A stretch of 34,730 nt of DNA from Candidatus Sulfopaludibacter sp. SbA3 (GTDB taxonomy: Bacteria > Acidobacteriota > Terriglobia > Bryobacterales > Bryobacteraceae): assembly GCA_945893365.1 (NCBI GenBank), contig CAMDED010000077.1, positions 1 to 34,730 of the forward strand, read 5' to 3'. Of this stretch, positions 1-7,792 are shown piece after piece. The position numbers were made by a program, and so were the translations under genes. The number at the start of each line of letters is the position of its first letter. The stretch's first letter is position 1. The notes below the pieces were generated by a model that was given only the letters and a program-made list of their open reading frames with translations, ran no database searches and had not been told where the DNA came from.

Positions 1-299
1 AGTTTCGCCGGGCCAGTGGTATGCCGCAACACAAGGAGCCTGGCACGCTGCGATCGCAGGTGTTCTTATGTGGAGCGGAGTTGAAGAAGGAGGCAGAAGA
101 AATTGTGCTCTCGCTGTCCACAGGATGGGGCGGCCTCAAGCGGCGTATAGCGCTTCTAAACAGCATCTTGACTTGGGTTTTCACAATTTCCCCGAAGTTG
201 GCACCCGTTACCGCTACCTGAGCCCACGTCCACCGGGAAAATTGCCCCACTATGCGTCAACTTCGGAATTCAGGTTGAGCCGAGTGGACGATTTGGGGG
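1..299. other. Left edge, no recognisable gene
   Basis: Short overlapping open frames occur on the plus strand, but none has recognisable motifs, a convincing ribosome binding site or family-like sequence. I see no tRNA, promoter or repeat that I can support here. Given the neighbouring gene fragments it is probably more decayed mobile DNA. Confidence 0.5.
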
Positions 300-449
300 A
301 AAGCCGGCAGCGACCTGCCCCAGCGGCAGGCCTTTGGTATTGTGCACGATGACCTCGATGCGGATCACGCGTTCGCCTTTGCTATAAATCTTCAACGTGA
401 TCTTTCCGTAGTGGACTTTGAAGATTGTGACGTCATAGGATCGCGCCAT
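300..449 (-). pseudogene. Fragment of an uncharacterised multicopy protein family
   Basis: About 50 codons on the minus strand read YDVTIFKVHYGKITLKIYS followed by KGERVIRIEVIVHNTKGLP. I recognise this pattern (FKVHFGKLTLK, then KGERVLRIE.IVHNT) as an internal block of a large uncharacterised family of roughly 450-500 residues, found as many, often broken, copies in environmental bacteria. The upstream frame is closed by a TGA just before the TTG at 464, and the homology stops near GLPLG, so both ends of the gene are missing. The function of the family is unknown to me. A second degraded piece of apparently similar ancestry lies near 17.1-17.4 kb. The fragment sits directly left of the IS4 element and is not the missing half of the IS630 gene on the other side. 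Confidence 0.5.
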
Positions 450-570
450 CCAGGAAGTGATCAATCAGCTCGCCGCCTGAACGTCAAGGAATCTGAGAGA
501 TACATTCTCAAAATCGCGATGCTAGAAACTAACGTTACATTCAGTAGCCTGTTGATTCGGGTTTTAGGGC

Positions 571-590
571 ACTACTCGTCACTTAACGAT
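571..590 (+). repeat. Left terminal inverted repeat of IS4 element
   Basis: The 20 bases here, read in reverse complement, match those at 2002-2021 at about 16 of 20 positions; the shared core is TCGTTAAGTGA. The stop codon of the restored transposase frame (579-581) lies inside this repeat. Confidence 0.7.
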
Positions 591-1962
591 CCTGATGGCC
601 TTGCGAATCTCGATGAACGGCAGCGATCCGTAGCTGCGGTGGCGTATCGGGAATTTGCTCATCTTGCGCTTGACCCCGCGCGGATTGTGCCGGTTGCGGC
701 TGGAGACGGCGGGCTCGTCGAGGATTTCCTTCAATACCGCGTCATGGAACTTTTTTCGGCCCCGAGGGGAGAATAGCGCCGAAGACGGCCATTTTGCGGC
801 GGACCACGCGCACGGCGTGCAGAAAGGACAGCCGGTCCGGATCCTCGTCGGCGCTCAGGGCGGCTTCGTGCATGAGGCCGCGGATGGCGAAGTGTGCCAT
901 CAGCAGACCGTAGAACTCCTGCCGTACCAAGTCCGGCGTCTTACTGCGCAGGATGATGCGTGCGCCCCGCAGATGAGTCTTGAGTTCGTCGAACGCGGTT
1001 TCGATCTCCCAGCGCTCGTGATAGAGGGCCGCCAGTTCGGCGGCCGGTGCGGGCTCGTGGTCGAGGATAGTCGTCACCAAGCGATAAATCGGCTCTGCCC
1101 CCTCGACTCCTTCCAGGCGGTAGTCGACCACGCGCACCCACACGCCGTCGGTTTCGCGCCGCTGGTTTTTTTGCGAGGCGTAGATGCGGCTCAGATAAGA
1201 GCCGTCCGGCAGGCGTTTTTCGCAGGGCAGGCACATGTTCTTTTTGATCCGCCACAGCAGACTGGCTCCCGTAGCCGCCGCTTGACTCCACATCCGGAAC
1301 CCGAAAAAGTTACGGTCCGCCAGGCACAGCATGCCTTTGCCGAGACTGGACAATACGGTCTTGGCCAGCGCGATCTCGCTGGTAGCATAGTCCGCCATCC
1401 GGCTGCCGAACAGGACATGGGTGCCGTTCTCCACCAACGAGACGAAGCGGATCTGCGGATATGCGCTCGCGCCACGGCTGGTCCCCGGACGACCGAAAGC
1501 TTTGTCGTTACCTTTCTCGTCGGCGACATCCAGCGTGCTGCCGTCGAGGCTCACCAAGCGCCACCCGCGATACCATGCGCCTTTCGTGGCCGTCACCGCA
1601 ATCGGCTTCACCACTTCATCGTGCAGTTGCCGCAGCGGCTCCCATCCCAGCCGGGTTCGCGCCTGCGAGATGCCTGAATTGCCAGCCACTTTGATTCTCG
1701 CCGACGGCTCCAGCAGCCACTGAATTCCTTCCAGCAGGCAACGCAACACTTCCCGATAGGACGACTGCATATACAGCGCCAGCGCGATTACGTAGTAGAT
1801 CACCACGTGCGCTGGCATGTCCCGTTCCCGGACGCTACTCTTTGCTGTAGCCGCCAGCACCGCACGAACTTTGGCCAAGGGGAACGTACGGGCGATCACC
1901 CCAAGGCTGATGTGATCTGTAATCCGAGAGCCAGCGGGCAATTCGGCGATGGTTCGAGCCAT
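579..1962 (-). pseudogene. IS4-family transposase with a one-base insertion
   Basis: The main frame runs from the ATG at 1962 to a stop at 742 (406 codons). It has the IS4 N-terminal domain (residues about 10-85), then the DDE catalytic core: first Asp in VSLDGSTLDVAD, second Asp in LCLADRNFFG, and the YHERWEIETAFDELK block containing the Y-x2-R-x3-E-x6-K signature. After GPKK the frame ends, but the next frame continues at once with FHDAVLKEILDE and then NPRGVKRKMSKFP, the usual basic C terminus, ending at 579. The break lies in a T6 run at 751-756 (A6 on the coding strand); five A would restore GPKKFHDAV. The required shift is +1, so classical -1 slippage at A6G would not repair it, whereas loss of one A in the mRNA would. 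It is probably inactive or a very recent mutation. Confidence 0.85.
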
Positions 1963-2001
1963 TCGGCGCTTCTCCTGTCAAAAACAGAATAGCGCATTTA
2001 T

Positions 2002-2021
2002 GTCGTTAAGTGAAGAGTATT
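2002..2021 (+). repeat. Right terminal inverted repeat of IS4 element
   Basis: This is the partner of 571-590, about 40 bases upstream of the transposase start. Beyond it the sequence returns to the IS630-type reading frame, which marks the insertion boundary to within about 10 bases. Confidence 0.7.
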
Positions 2022-2239
2022 GTGAAAAGCAGGCTCCGCGTCCACAACTCGGCGGCGTAGCCAAGGTCTTTTGGCTTTGAACAGGCCAGGTGGATCACCC
2101 ACGCGCGGGCTTCTTCCGTGATCACGGGGGCTCGGGCGCGGTGGTATGCGTCCTTCAGCGCGGCTTCGGCCCCCATGGCGAGAGCCTTGTCAATCCACTT
2201 GCGGACGCTCTTGCGAGTGATCTCCATCACCCGCAGTCA
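2022..2239 (-). pseudogene. IS630-type transposase, N-terminal fragment
   Basis: About 70 codons on the minus strand resemble the N-terminal helix-turn-helix and linker of IS630-type transposases: ITRKSVRKWIDKALAMGAEA, then PVITEEARAWVIHLAC and PKDLGYAAELWTRSLL. The usual first helices are missing upstream, where the frame is closed by a stop. The 3' part is cut off by the right end of the IS4 element, which supplies a false tail and stop. No DDE core remains in the window. The gene was thus damaged at both ends. Confidence 0.7.
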
Positions 2240-2257
2240 GGATAGTTTTGTGAAACG

Positions 2258-2456
2258 CTATACTAGAGCCACCGCGAGCCCGCCGAGTGCTTTACTCTGG
2301 CGGTTCAAGAAATTGTTGAGGCGTCGTTGGAGCGATCCCTAACTTGGGCGCAAGCTCTTTTCGATTGAGCCCCGTTCCTTCCTTATGGGATCTGAGGTTG
2401 TCGCGGAGACGGTCCCAAAACTCCGGATCGAGGTTGGCTTGCGCAGATCGGGGCAT
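2258..2456 (-). pseudogene. Small HTH (XRE-like) gene, frameshifted and truncated
   Basis: The frame starting near 2456 reads MPRSAQANLDPEFWDRLRDN and LNRKELAPKLGIAPTT, with the shape of a short XRE-like DNA-binding protein. It then shifts near 2319-2322, where one extra C is present on the coding strand. In the next frame it continues as NNFLNRQSKALGGLAVALV to a stop at 2258. I recall the motif LNNFLNRxSKxLGGLAVALA from small environmental HTH proteins that continue further than this, so the 3' end is also lost, probably at the junction with the IS630 fragment. A weak minus-strand promoter (TTGCCG, 17 bases, TACCAT) is visible just upstream. The role is unknown; it may have been a small antitoxin or regulator. 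Confidence 0.5.
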
Positions 2457-2783
2457 TTCAAGTATGGTATGAGGCGAATCCGCTCTCGGCAAGTTCCGTG
2501 ATGGGTACCACGTACAGCTTCAAGGAGCCGCTGGAGCACGGGCGGGCCTAGGAACTGAAGCACCTGGGCGAAGCCCGCGCCGGAAAGACGTACGCGCCAC
2601 CGAAGACGCGCGTTGCCTTCCTTCAGGTGGTTGTCGATTGCACGGTCCCATGAAAGCTCGGCGGCCGATTGGCGGGCGCTACATCGCGCATGCACGGGGC
2701 GCCTTGAAGCGGCATCCGCTCTTCCCTCGCACTTCGACTGGCGAGGCTGTGCGAGTGTTGAGCGGATGCTCCAAGGCGGCCTT
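2457..2783. other. Intergenic stretch, no supported gene
   Basis: Open frames exist on both strands, for example a minus frame over 2339-2695, but they have no recognisable motif and overlap the HTH fragment and the 3' end of the next gene. I see no RNA gene and no convincing terminator. Confidence 0.4.
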
Positions 2784-3659
2784 TTACGCCACCCGCTTCC
2801 GCGATCGCCACCCGTATAAGGTCAGGCCGAGCAGGCCCGCGAAAAGTAGCGGAACGGTCCCGGGCTCGGGAACGTCCTGGATGTCGCCGGCGAAGCCGGA
2901 ACTGGCGAAGTCGCTGCTGCCGGTGCCGAAGTCTTCGGCGACGCAGTTGTTGGAAATGAGGTTGGCATCCAGCGTCACTGCCCCATTTCGCGCCAAGGCC
3001 CTGCCGCACACGATTGTGGCAGAGTTATTCATCGTGATGCTATCAAGCGCAAGAATATTTCCTGCGAAGACGGTTTCTCCACCGAGCGTCGCGGAGGTTC
3101 CGACCTGCCAAAACACACCGTTACCCGCGCCGCCATTGATGATGTTAACGATCGAACTGCTTGCGGTCGTGAGGGTACTAAAGATCTGGAAAACGAAAAG
3201 CGCATTCGCGTCGCCCTGAGCGTCGAGAGTGAGCGTTCCCGTCAACTGAGCCGACGAACTAAATCTATAGACACCCGCATTGAGCGGACCGACCGAACCC
3301 AGATCCTGGCCACTTAAGTTTGAAGTGAACGCCAGACCGGCCAGCGAATTGTAGGCAGCCGTGAGGTCAAGCTGAGCCTGCTGCGCGGCCGCATCGGTTT
3401 GGTGTACGCCCGTTCCTCCGAAGAAGGTGACAGTCTCCAAGCCGGTGATCGAGGTGCCGGGAAAGAGGCCAAGGTCTCCTTGGATGCTTGTATCGCCGAT
3501 ATTGGTCACCGTCGAGCCACCGAGGACCGCGAAATTCGCCGCCGAGCCCAGTGGTCCGGCCGATGCTACCGATGAGCTGTAGACAAACGCGGCGAACGGG
3601 ACCGCGAGGACCATCCGCGCAACGCATCTCTGAAATGTGCTTCGAAATGTGCTTCTCAT
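2784..3659 (-). CDS. DUF3494 ice-binding-like protein with PEP-CTERM anchor
   Basis: This 291-residue exported protein has an N-terminal signal peptide (residues about 1-35, with hydrophobic [18 protein letters not shown]). Next comes a DUF3494 (ice-binding-like, beta-solenoid) domain at about 36-235, recognisable from [33 protein letters not shown] and [20 protein letters not shown]. It ends in a classic PEP-CTERM sorting signal: VPEPGT, a hydrophobic helix and WRSRKR. Proteins of this fold bind ice or act as adhesins; the PEP-CTERM tail is recognised by exosortase and places the protein on the surface or in the extracellular matrix. No exosortase gene is in the window. The DUF3494 call is strong, but ice binding itself cannot be read from sequence. 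The preceding 300 bases carry repeated GTACTA boxes that may control it. Confidence 0.9.
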   Translation of the reverse strand: MRSTFRSTFQRCVARMVLAVPFAAFVYSSSVASAGPLGSAANFAVLGGSTVTNIGDTSIQGDLGLFPGTSITGLETVTFFGGTGVHQTDAAAQQAQLDLTAAYNSLAGLAFTSNLSGQDLGSVGPLNAGVYRFSSSAQLTGTLTLDAQGDANALFVFQIFSTLTTASSSIVNIINGGAGNGVFWQVGTSATLGGETVFAGNILALDSITMNNSATIVCGRALARNGAVTLDANLISNNCVAEDFGTGSSDFASSGFAGDIQDVPEPGTVPLLFAGLLGLTLYGWRSRKRVA

Positions 3660-3959
3660 ATGACGATTCCTACCCCGATGGACGGGGTTCGTCCGGTAAA
3701 ACTTACCCTGGTGATCTTAGCGCTGGCCGTCGCTCCGCCCGTGGGCGTGAAAACTGCGAATGCTGCCACTTTTTCTAAAATTTTGCTCATGTTTTTCATC
3801 TTTGGGTTCCCTGTCCATACTGCGAACTACGGACCTTTTTAACGTAACATGCAGGTCCTTTATAGTACAATAGGTCTAGCGTAAGAGTAGTACCATTAGG
3901 GAAATATAGTACGTCAAAGGACAGAGGTGTTAGGGATCAAGAAAGGGGAACGCGGCAGG
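3660..3959 (-). promoter_or_regulatory. Upstream region of the PEP-CTERM gene with GTACTA boxes
   Basis: This 300-base AT-richer gap precedes the minus-strand PEP-CTERM gene. Read on that strand it contains three GTACTA boxes (plus-strand TAGTAC at 3863-3868, 3888-3893 and 3907-3912). The outer two lie in imperfectly mirrored flanks (GTCCTTTATAGTAC versus the complement of GTACGTCAAAGGAC). A TTGACG hexamer overlaps the outermost box. I cannot assign one -10 hexamer with confidence. The same half-site occurs twice in the promoter of the response regulator gene at 27.3 kb. Confidence 0.35.
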
Positions 3960-4268
3960 TCATAAGATTCGTTCGTATCCCCACGGCCAGCATGCGCCAA
4001 GGGAGAATTCCTTGACGCCGCCTGGCGTAGTGTTCGGGTCGTGCAGGGTATCCGCCGCGAATACGACCCCCACTTCTCTCAAAAGGTCTTCGAGGGCAGC
4101 CGAGCCATAGGTCAGCCCGGGAAATTCGATCCCGTCCCGGTTTACGTCGAGCACCATGGTCTTCTCGCGGGAAATCACGAGCCTTCGCAGCGTTCGCAGA
4201 TTCACCGCTTCGCGCCGGAAAAATGCGATCACCGCGGGAGTCTCGAAGGGTCCGGTGTACACGATCAT
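3960..4268 (-). CDS. Hypothetical protein, 102 residues
   Basis: The gene starts 4 bases after the stop of the SirB1-type gene, so it is probably translated with it. The product is soluble-looking with no signal peptide or membrane segment; visible blocks are TPAVIAFFRREAVNLRTLRR, EKTMVLDVNRDGIEFPGLTY and LREVGVVFAADTLH. I do not recognise the family. The tight spacing and good codon use support a real gene, but nothing in the sequence gives a function. Confidence 0.6.
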   Translation of the reverse strand: MIVYTGPFETPAVIAFFRREAVNLRTLRRLVISREKTMVLDVNRDGIEFPGLTYGSAALEDLLREVGVVFAADTLHDPNTTPGGVKEFSLGACWPWGYERIL

Positions 4269-4272
4269 AAGG

Positions 4273-5091
4273 CTAATTGAGGCGCGACAGGTTTTGTTTC
4301 ACCACCTGAAGCTGGTGCTCTACTTGCTCCCTGTCAGGCCCGCCGGCGCCCAGGAGCAGGCACATCTCCAGATCTACTTTCGCGCGACCCATGTTCCGCA
4401 TTCGAATGTGCAGCGCCGCCCGGTTGCGGCGCTCATCCGCAGAAAGCGGCTCTGCCTCAACCATCAGGTCGAACGCGCGGAGCGCCTTCGCATACGCGCC
4501 GCTCCGAAGATAGCATCCGCGAAGATTGCGAATCATGCGGAGGATCGTTTGACGGTTTCCGTTGCGCGCCAGCAACGAAGAACTTTCGGACCCGTGTGTC
4601 TTGCCGGCCTTGCCGGCAATGTCGAGGCAATCGGACTTGTCGAGCAGGGTCCCGCGATGGAACACATCGATGTAGGTTGCGTATCCGCCATCATCGTATT
4701 GCACGATGTAGTGCCCGGGCAGACCGACACCGTACACGGGGCGTCCCAGGCGCCGCGCCAGCTCCATGTAGACGATCGACAGCGTGATCGGAATGCCCGT
4801 GTGAGCCGCGAGCACGTTGTTCAGACAACTGTTGCGAGGGTTGAAGTAGTCCTCGCTGTTGCCTGCGAAACCGATACGTTCGAAAAGGTAATGATTCGTC
4901 AGGCGAACGAACCGTTCGCCGTCCGCGCTTTCGGGAATGAGGCGGCGAATCGCACCGGCATGGCCGTCGAGGAGTTCGAGACTGAGACCGATATCCAGAT
5001 CGGGATACTCGATGGTCGCCAGTTGAAGCGCGGCAAGATCGAGAGGGATGGATTGCGACTTTCCGCGCAGGAGATCGAGCAGATCGTTCAT
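4273..5091 (-). CDS. SirB1-type transglutaminase-like/TPR protein
   Basis: The product (272 residues from the chosen ATG) matches the SirB1 family: a transglutaminase-like N-terminal domain with the block NPRNSCLNNVLAAHTGIPIT, then LSIVYMELARRLGRPVYGV and GLPGHYIVQY. The family's Cys and His positions are seen in SCLNN and PGHY. A short TPR-like tail follows (LRGCYLRSGAYAKALRAFDL, DLEMCLLLGAG). The biochemical role of the family is not established, and many members are thought to be catalytically inactive or scaffold-like. The frame stays open upstream to 5178 over a 15-base tandem repeat that would add VPD-x-L repeats; I chose the ATG at 5091 because family proteins begin near this point. 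It follows the oxidoreductase gene in a co-directional run. Confidence 0.8.
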   Translation of the reverse strand: MNDLLDLLRGKSQSIPLDLAALQLATIEYPDLDIGLSLELLDGHAGAIRRLIPESADGERFVRLTNHYLFERIGFAGNSEDYFNPRNSCLNNVLAAHTGIPITLSIVYMELARRLGRPVYGVGLPGHYIVQYDDGGYATYIDVFHRGTLLDKSDCLDIAGKAGKTHGSESSSLLARNGNRQTILRMIRNLRGCYLRSGAYAKALRAFDLMVEAEPLSADERRNRAALHIRMRNMGRAKVDLEMCLLLGAGGPDREQVEHQLQVVKQNLSRLN

Positions 5092-5106
5092 CCCCGGGTG
5101 TGGCTG

Positions 5107-5151
5107 GAGCTGGTCTGGCACGAGCGAGTCTGGCACGAGCGGGTCCGGCAC
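5107..5151 (-). repeat. Three tandem 15-base repeats
   Basis: Three copies of a 15-base unit (minus-strand consensus GTGCCRGACYCGCTC, the third diverged) fill the gap between the oxidoreductase stop and the SirB1-type gene. If translated from the alternative upstream start they encode VPDPL, VPDSL and VPDQL. Each copy begins with GTG, so the repeat also multiplies potential start codons. Confidence 0.8.
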
Positions 5152-6302
5152 TAAAGCGTCACTCCCAGTTCCTTCCAAGTAACCATGCGCCGCCCATAGA
5201 TGGCCTCGCGGCCCATGATTGCGGTGAGCGCGGCGGTGGCCGCGACTTCAATACCCGCGAACGGCCGCCGTCCTTCGCGAATGCAAGCGAAAAACTCGCT
5301 CATGGCGTTTTCGCCGGCGTCGCGAACATCGGGCGGAATCAGCTCGCGCGGCTCGGCTGCGCCTGTAATATCGTAGAAAATACCGTTGCTCAAGTTGACC
5401 GTTCCCTTCTCGCCGAATACCATGTACCACTGGCCGTTGGCGAGCTCCTTGAGCGCGCGCGGATGCAGGTAGAGTTGGCTGTAGTCGAGGTGCATGTCGT
5501 TCTCGTAGACGTACTCGACGCTGAAGCCGTCCATCATAATGGATCCCGCGGGAACGGTTCTCGGCAAATAACGCTTCCCGTGGCCGAAAGCGCTCGCCGG
5601 ACGGCTGTCCGCCACCCAGTTGCAGACGTCGATGTTGTGGACGGCGTTCTCGACGATGAGATCGCCCGAGCGCTTCGGGTCGAGATACCACGGCGGGCGC
5701 GCGGCATCCGCTTCGGGCCTCACCGGCGTGCTGTGCCGCTGGGCTTTGATGACGAAAGGGGTGCCGATGACTTTGTCATTGTGGATCTGCGCGATGACGG
5801 CTCGAAGGCCGGGCATGTAACGAAGCTGTTGTCCGATTTGCAGGAACGTCTTAGCGCGGCGCGAGGCTTTAAGCGCCAGATCGACCTGTTCGGGCGTGAT
5901 GCCAAGCGGCTTTTCGCAGTAGACGTACTTGCCCGCGTCGAGGCAGGCGGCCGCCATTTCCGCATGAAGGTCGCAGGGGCTGGCGATGGCGACGGCGTCT
6001 ACGTCTTTCAGTTCAAGAACCCGGCGGTATTCGGTGAACGAACGCGGATTATCGCGGTGGGCCAAGCTCTGAGCGGCGTCGCGGGCCTTGGGGTCGATAT
6101 CGCAAATCGCCGCCACGCGAACGTTACGCTGTGTCAGGACCTGTTTCAGAAGGGCGGTACCGCGGCTTCCGATGCCGATGTGCGCGGTGCGAATCTCGCG
6201 GTCGCCGGGCGCGGCGGAAAGAGGCCCTCCGGAAAAGCTCGCGGCGGATACGGCCGCGGCCGCTCCGCCGAGAAAGGTGCGGCGTCCAGTGAGTGGATTC
6301 AT
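5151..6302 (-). CDS. Tat-exported Gfo/Idh/MocA-family oxidoreductase
   Basis: This 383-residue protein starts at an ATG that overlaps the MFS stop codon (ATGA). It opens with a Tat signal (GRRTFLGGAAAAVSAASFSG), then a Rossmann NAD(P) domain with HIGIGSRGTALL, AAICDIDP and the family hallmark YCEKPLG, where the Lys is catalytic. The C-terminal alpha/beta domain contains the substrate-site block GDLIVENAVHNIDVCNWV with a conserved His. Exported members of this family in Acidobacteria and Planctomycetes probably act on sugars or polyols outside the cytoplasm, with tightly bound cofactor. The substrate cannot be named. Translational coupling to a sugar-acid-type MFS transporter suggests a carbohydrate or sugar-acid pathway. 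An in-frame upstream start would add 15 residues before the Tat motif; the coupled start is more likely. Confidence 0.85.
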   Translation of the reverse strand: MNPLTGRRTFLGGAAAAVSAASFSGGPLSAAPGDREIRTAHIGIGSRGTALLKQVLTQRNVRVAAICDIDPKARDAAQSLAHRDNPRSFTEYRRVLELKDVDAVAIASPCDLHAEMAAACLDAGKYVYCEKPLGITPEQVDLALKASRRAKTFLQIGQQLRYMPGLRAVIAQIHNDKVIGTPFVIKAQRHSTPVRPEADAARPPWYLDPKRSGDLIVENAVHNIDVCNWVADSRPASAFGHGKRYLPRTVPAGSIMMDGFSVEYVYENDMHLDYSQLYLHPRALKELANGQWYMVFGEKGTVNLSNGIFYDITGAAEPRELIPPDVRDAGENAMSEFFACIREGRRPFAGIEVAATAALTAIMGREAIYGRRMVTWKELGVTL

Positions 6303-7501
6303 TCTGCCGTCGATGATAACACTCGCGTGGGGTCGATTTTCAGCCACAGCAGAGCGCTCAGGAACAGCAGCGCGGCGATCGGGATGAGCGGCAGATTGTA
6401 GCTTCCCCAGGCGGCGACGGCGTAGCCGAAAAGCACGGAAGAGAGAAACGATCCAACTTGCCCGCCGCCGTTCATCGCGCCCGAAACCGCGCCGGCGTAC
6501 TTGCCGCCCACGTCGACGCAGAGCGCCCAGGCGGTGGGCAGCATGAAGTCGGAGGCGCCCAAGCCAAGGGCGAGAAGGACCGCGGCCGCGACCTTGCCCT
6601 CCACAAGCGCCGCGCCGAGAGTGAACGCGGCGGCGGCGGTGAGTCCGAAAATGCCGATCGCACGGCGTCCCCAGAAAAGGCCTATTCGGCGGACCAGGAA
6701 ATCGCCAGCGAAGCCGCCCACGCCGTTTGCGAGCGCACCGAGCACGAACGGCAGGGCGGAATAGAAGCGCATTTCGTCCTCGGTAAACCCGCGTCCTTTG
6801 ATCAGGTAGGTGTGCAGCCAGGACTGATAGAAATAGCCGCCGTAGCAGTAAACGTGGTACATCAGCAGGATCAGCCAGAGGTTCTTGTCGTGAATCATGG
6901 CCTTCAACGGGATGCGGTGACGGGCCGCGCCGGAAGCGGCTGGAGATTCAGGGTCGCGATACCAGCCATACCAGACGCCCGCCCAAATCAGACCGATAGC
7001 CCCGAATATCCAGAACGAAGCGCGCCAGCCGTATTGCGCCTGCACCGGCAGCACGACGAATGGGGTGATCGCGCCGCCAAGCCGGCTCGCCATCCAGACA
7101 AGTCCCTGGGCCTGCGCGCGTTCGCCGGTGGGGAACCATCGCGCGATTACGGCGGAACAGTTGGGATACGCGCCCGCCTCCCCCATGCCGAACAGGAATC
7201 GAACCGCCAACAAGGCCGGGTAACTCGACACCGCGCCCGTAAGCGCGGTAAAGGCGCTCCACCAAACGACGATGCGGGTGAGGACGCGGCGCGGGCCGAT
7301 GCGGTCGGCCATTGCGCCGCTCGGAATCTCGAAGGCCCCGTAAGCGATGGCGAAGACGCCGACTACCCAACCCCACATGACGGGCGTGATGCCGAGCTCA
7401 TTCTGCATGCGAGGACCGGCGACGGAGATACAGACGCGGTCGAGGAACGTGATGATCGAGAGGACGAAGAGCAACGCCAGAACGCGGTGGCGATGGAGCA
7501 T
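6299..7501 (-). CDS. MFS transporter, anion:cation symporter-like
   Basis: This 400-residue protein has about 12 hydrophobic segments and a central charged loop. It opens with LFVLSIITFLDRVCISVAGP, typical of the ACS (hexuronate, glucarate, tartrate) branch of the major facilitator superfamily, and has the loop 2-3 motif GAMADRIGPRRVL and FGMGEAGAYPNCSAVIARWF. These motifs favour uptake of organic anions such as sugar acids at the inner membrane. It lies in a co-directional run, 18 bases after a small secreted protein gene, and overlaps the oxidoreductase start by four bases. The exact substrate is not deducible. Confidence 0.88.
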   Translation of the reverse strand: MLHRHRVLALLFVLSIITFLDRVCISVAGPRMQNELGITPVMWGWVVGVFAIAYGAFEIPSGAMADRIGPRRVLTRIVVWWSAFTALTGAVSSYPALLAVRFLFGMGEAGAYPNCSAVIARWFPTGERAQAQGLVWMASRLGGAITPFVVLPVQAQYGWRASFWIFGAIGLIWAGVWYGWYRDPESPAASGAARHRIPLKAMIHDKNLWLILLMYHVYCYGGYFYQSWLHTYLIKGRGFTEDEMRFYSALPFVLGALANGVGGFAGDFLVRRIGLFWGRRAIGIFGLTAAAAFTLGAALVEGKVAAAVLLALGLGASDFMLPTAWALCVDVGGKYAGAVSGAMNGGGQVGSFLSSVLFGYAVAAWGSYNLPLIPIAALLFLSALLWLKIDPTRVLSSTAE

Positions 7502-7519
7502 GTGGGTTTTTCTTTCGTG

Positions 7520-7771
7520 CTAGATTTCGCGCGGACGGCTTTGCCGCTTCTGCTTCTTCGCCTTCGGCGTGGCTCCGGCCGGCTTCGGCGCCTTGCGAGG
7601 CTTGGGAGCGTTCACGTTCTTCGCGGATCTGACTTTCGGAGCTCTTGGAGTCGCGCCGGCGTGCTGGCGGGCGGCCTCGGACTTCGGCGTTCGCGTGCGT
7701 TTCTTTGCAATCAGCGGCTGCGCGGCCGGCAGAAACAGCAATGCGCATAGCGTCGGGATAAGCGTTTTCAC
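7520..7771 (-). CDS. Small basic secreted protein
   Basis: This 83-residue product starts at GTG with a strong ribosome binding site (GGGAGGA, about 7 bases upstream). The N terminus is a Sec signal peptide (MKTLIPTLCALLFLPAAQPL). The mature part is very rich in Lys, Arg, Pro and Ala and has no predicted fold. It may bind nucleic acid or acidic polymers, but that is a guess from charge alone. It sits between the KirBac-type channel and the MFS gene on the same strand. I do not recognise a family. Confidence 0.6.
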   Translation of the reverse strand: MKTLIPTLCALLFLPAAQPLIAKKRTRTPKSEAARQHAGATPRAPKVRSAKNVNAPKPRKAPKPAGATPKAKKQKRQSRPREI

Positions 7772-7792
7772 CGTTTCAGTCCTCCCGCGATT

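Larger units (their letters stand above)
571..2021 (-). mobile_element. IS4-family insertion sequence
   Basis: An element of about 1.45 kb is bounded by imperfect inverted repeats (571-590 and 2002-2021) and contains one transposase gene on the minus strand. The right end cuts into an IS630-type transposase reading frame just after its GYAAELWTRSLL block, so the element inserted in a pre-existing IS. The exact outer bases are uncertain because both ends continue with similar CAC sequence, and I could not find a target-site duplication. The left flank does not continue the interrupted IS630 gene, so a deletion or rearrangement followed insertion. Confidence 0.75.

Noticed and set aside
745-762. 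Programmed -1 frameshift at AAAAAAG in the IS4 transposase
   Set aside because: The heptamer looks slippery, but a -1 shift leads to a quick stop; the preserved C terminus lies in the +1 frame.
655-1677. 340-codon plus-strand frame over the IS4 element
   Set aside because: The minus-strand transposase explains the region; the plus frame has no family features.
5100-6401. 433-codon plus-strand frame
   Set aside because: It is antisense to the Gfo/Idh/MocA gene, which has Tat and catalytic motifs; the plus frame has none.
6458-7750. 430-codon plus-strand frame
   Set aside because: It is antisense to the MFS gene; charged, repetitive shadow sequence without membrane helices.
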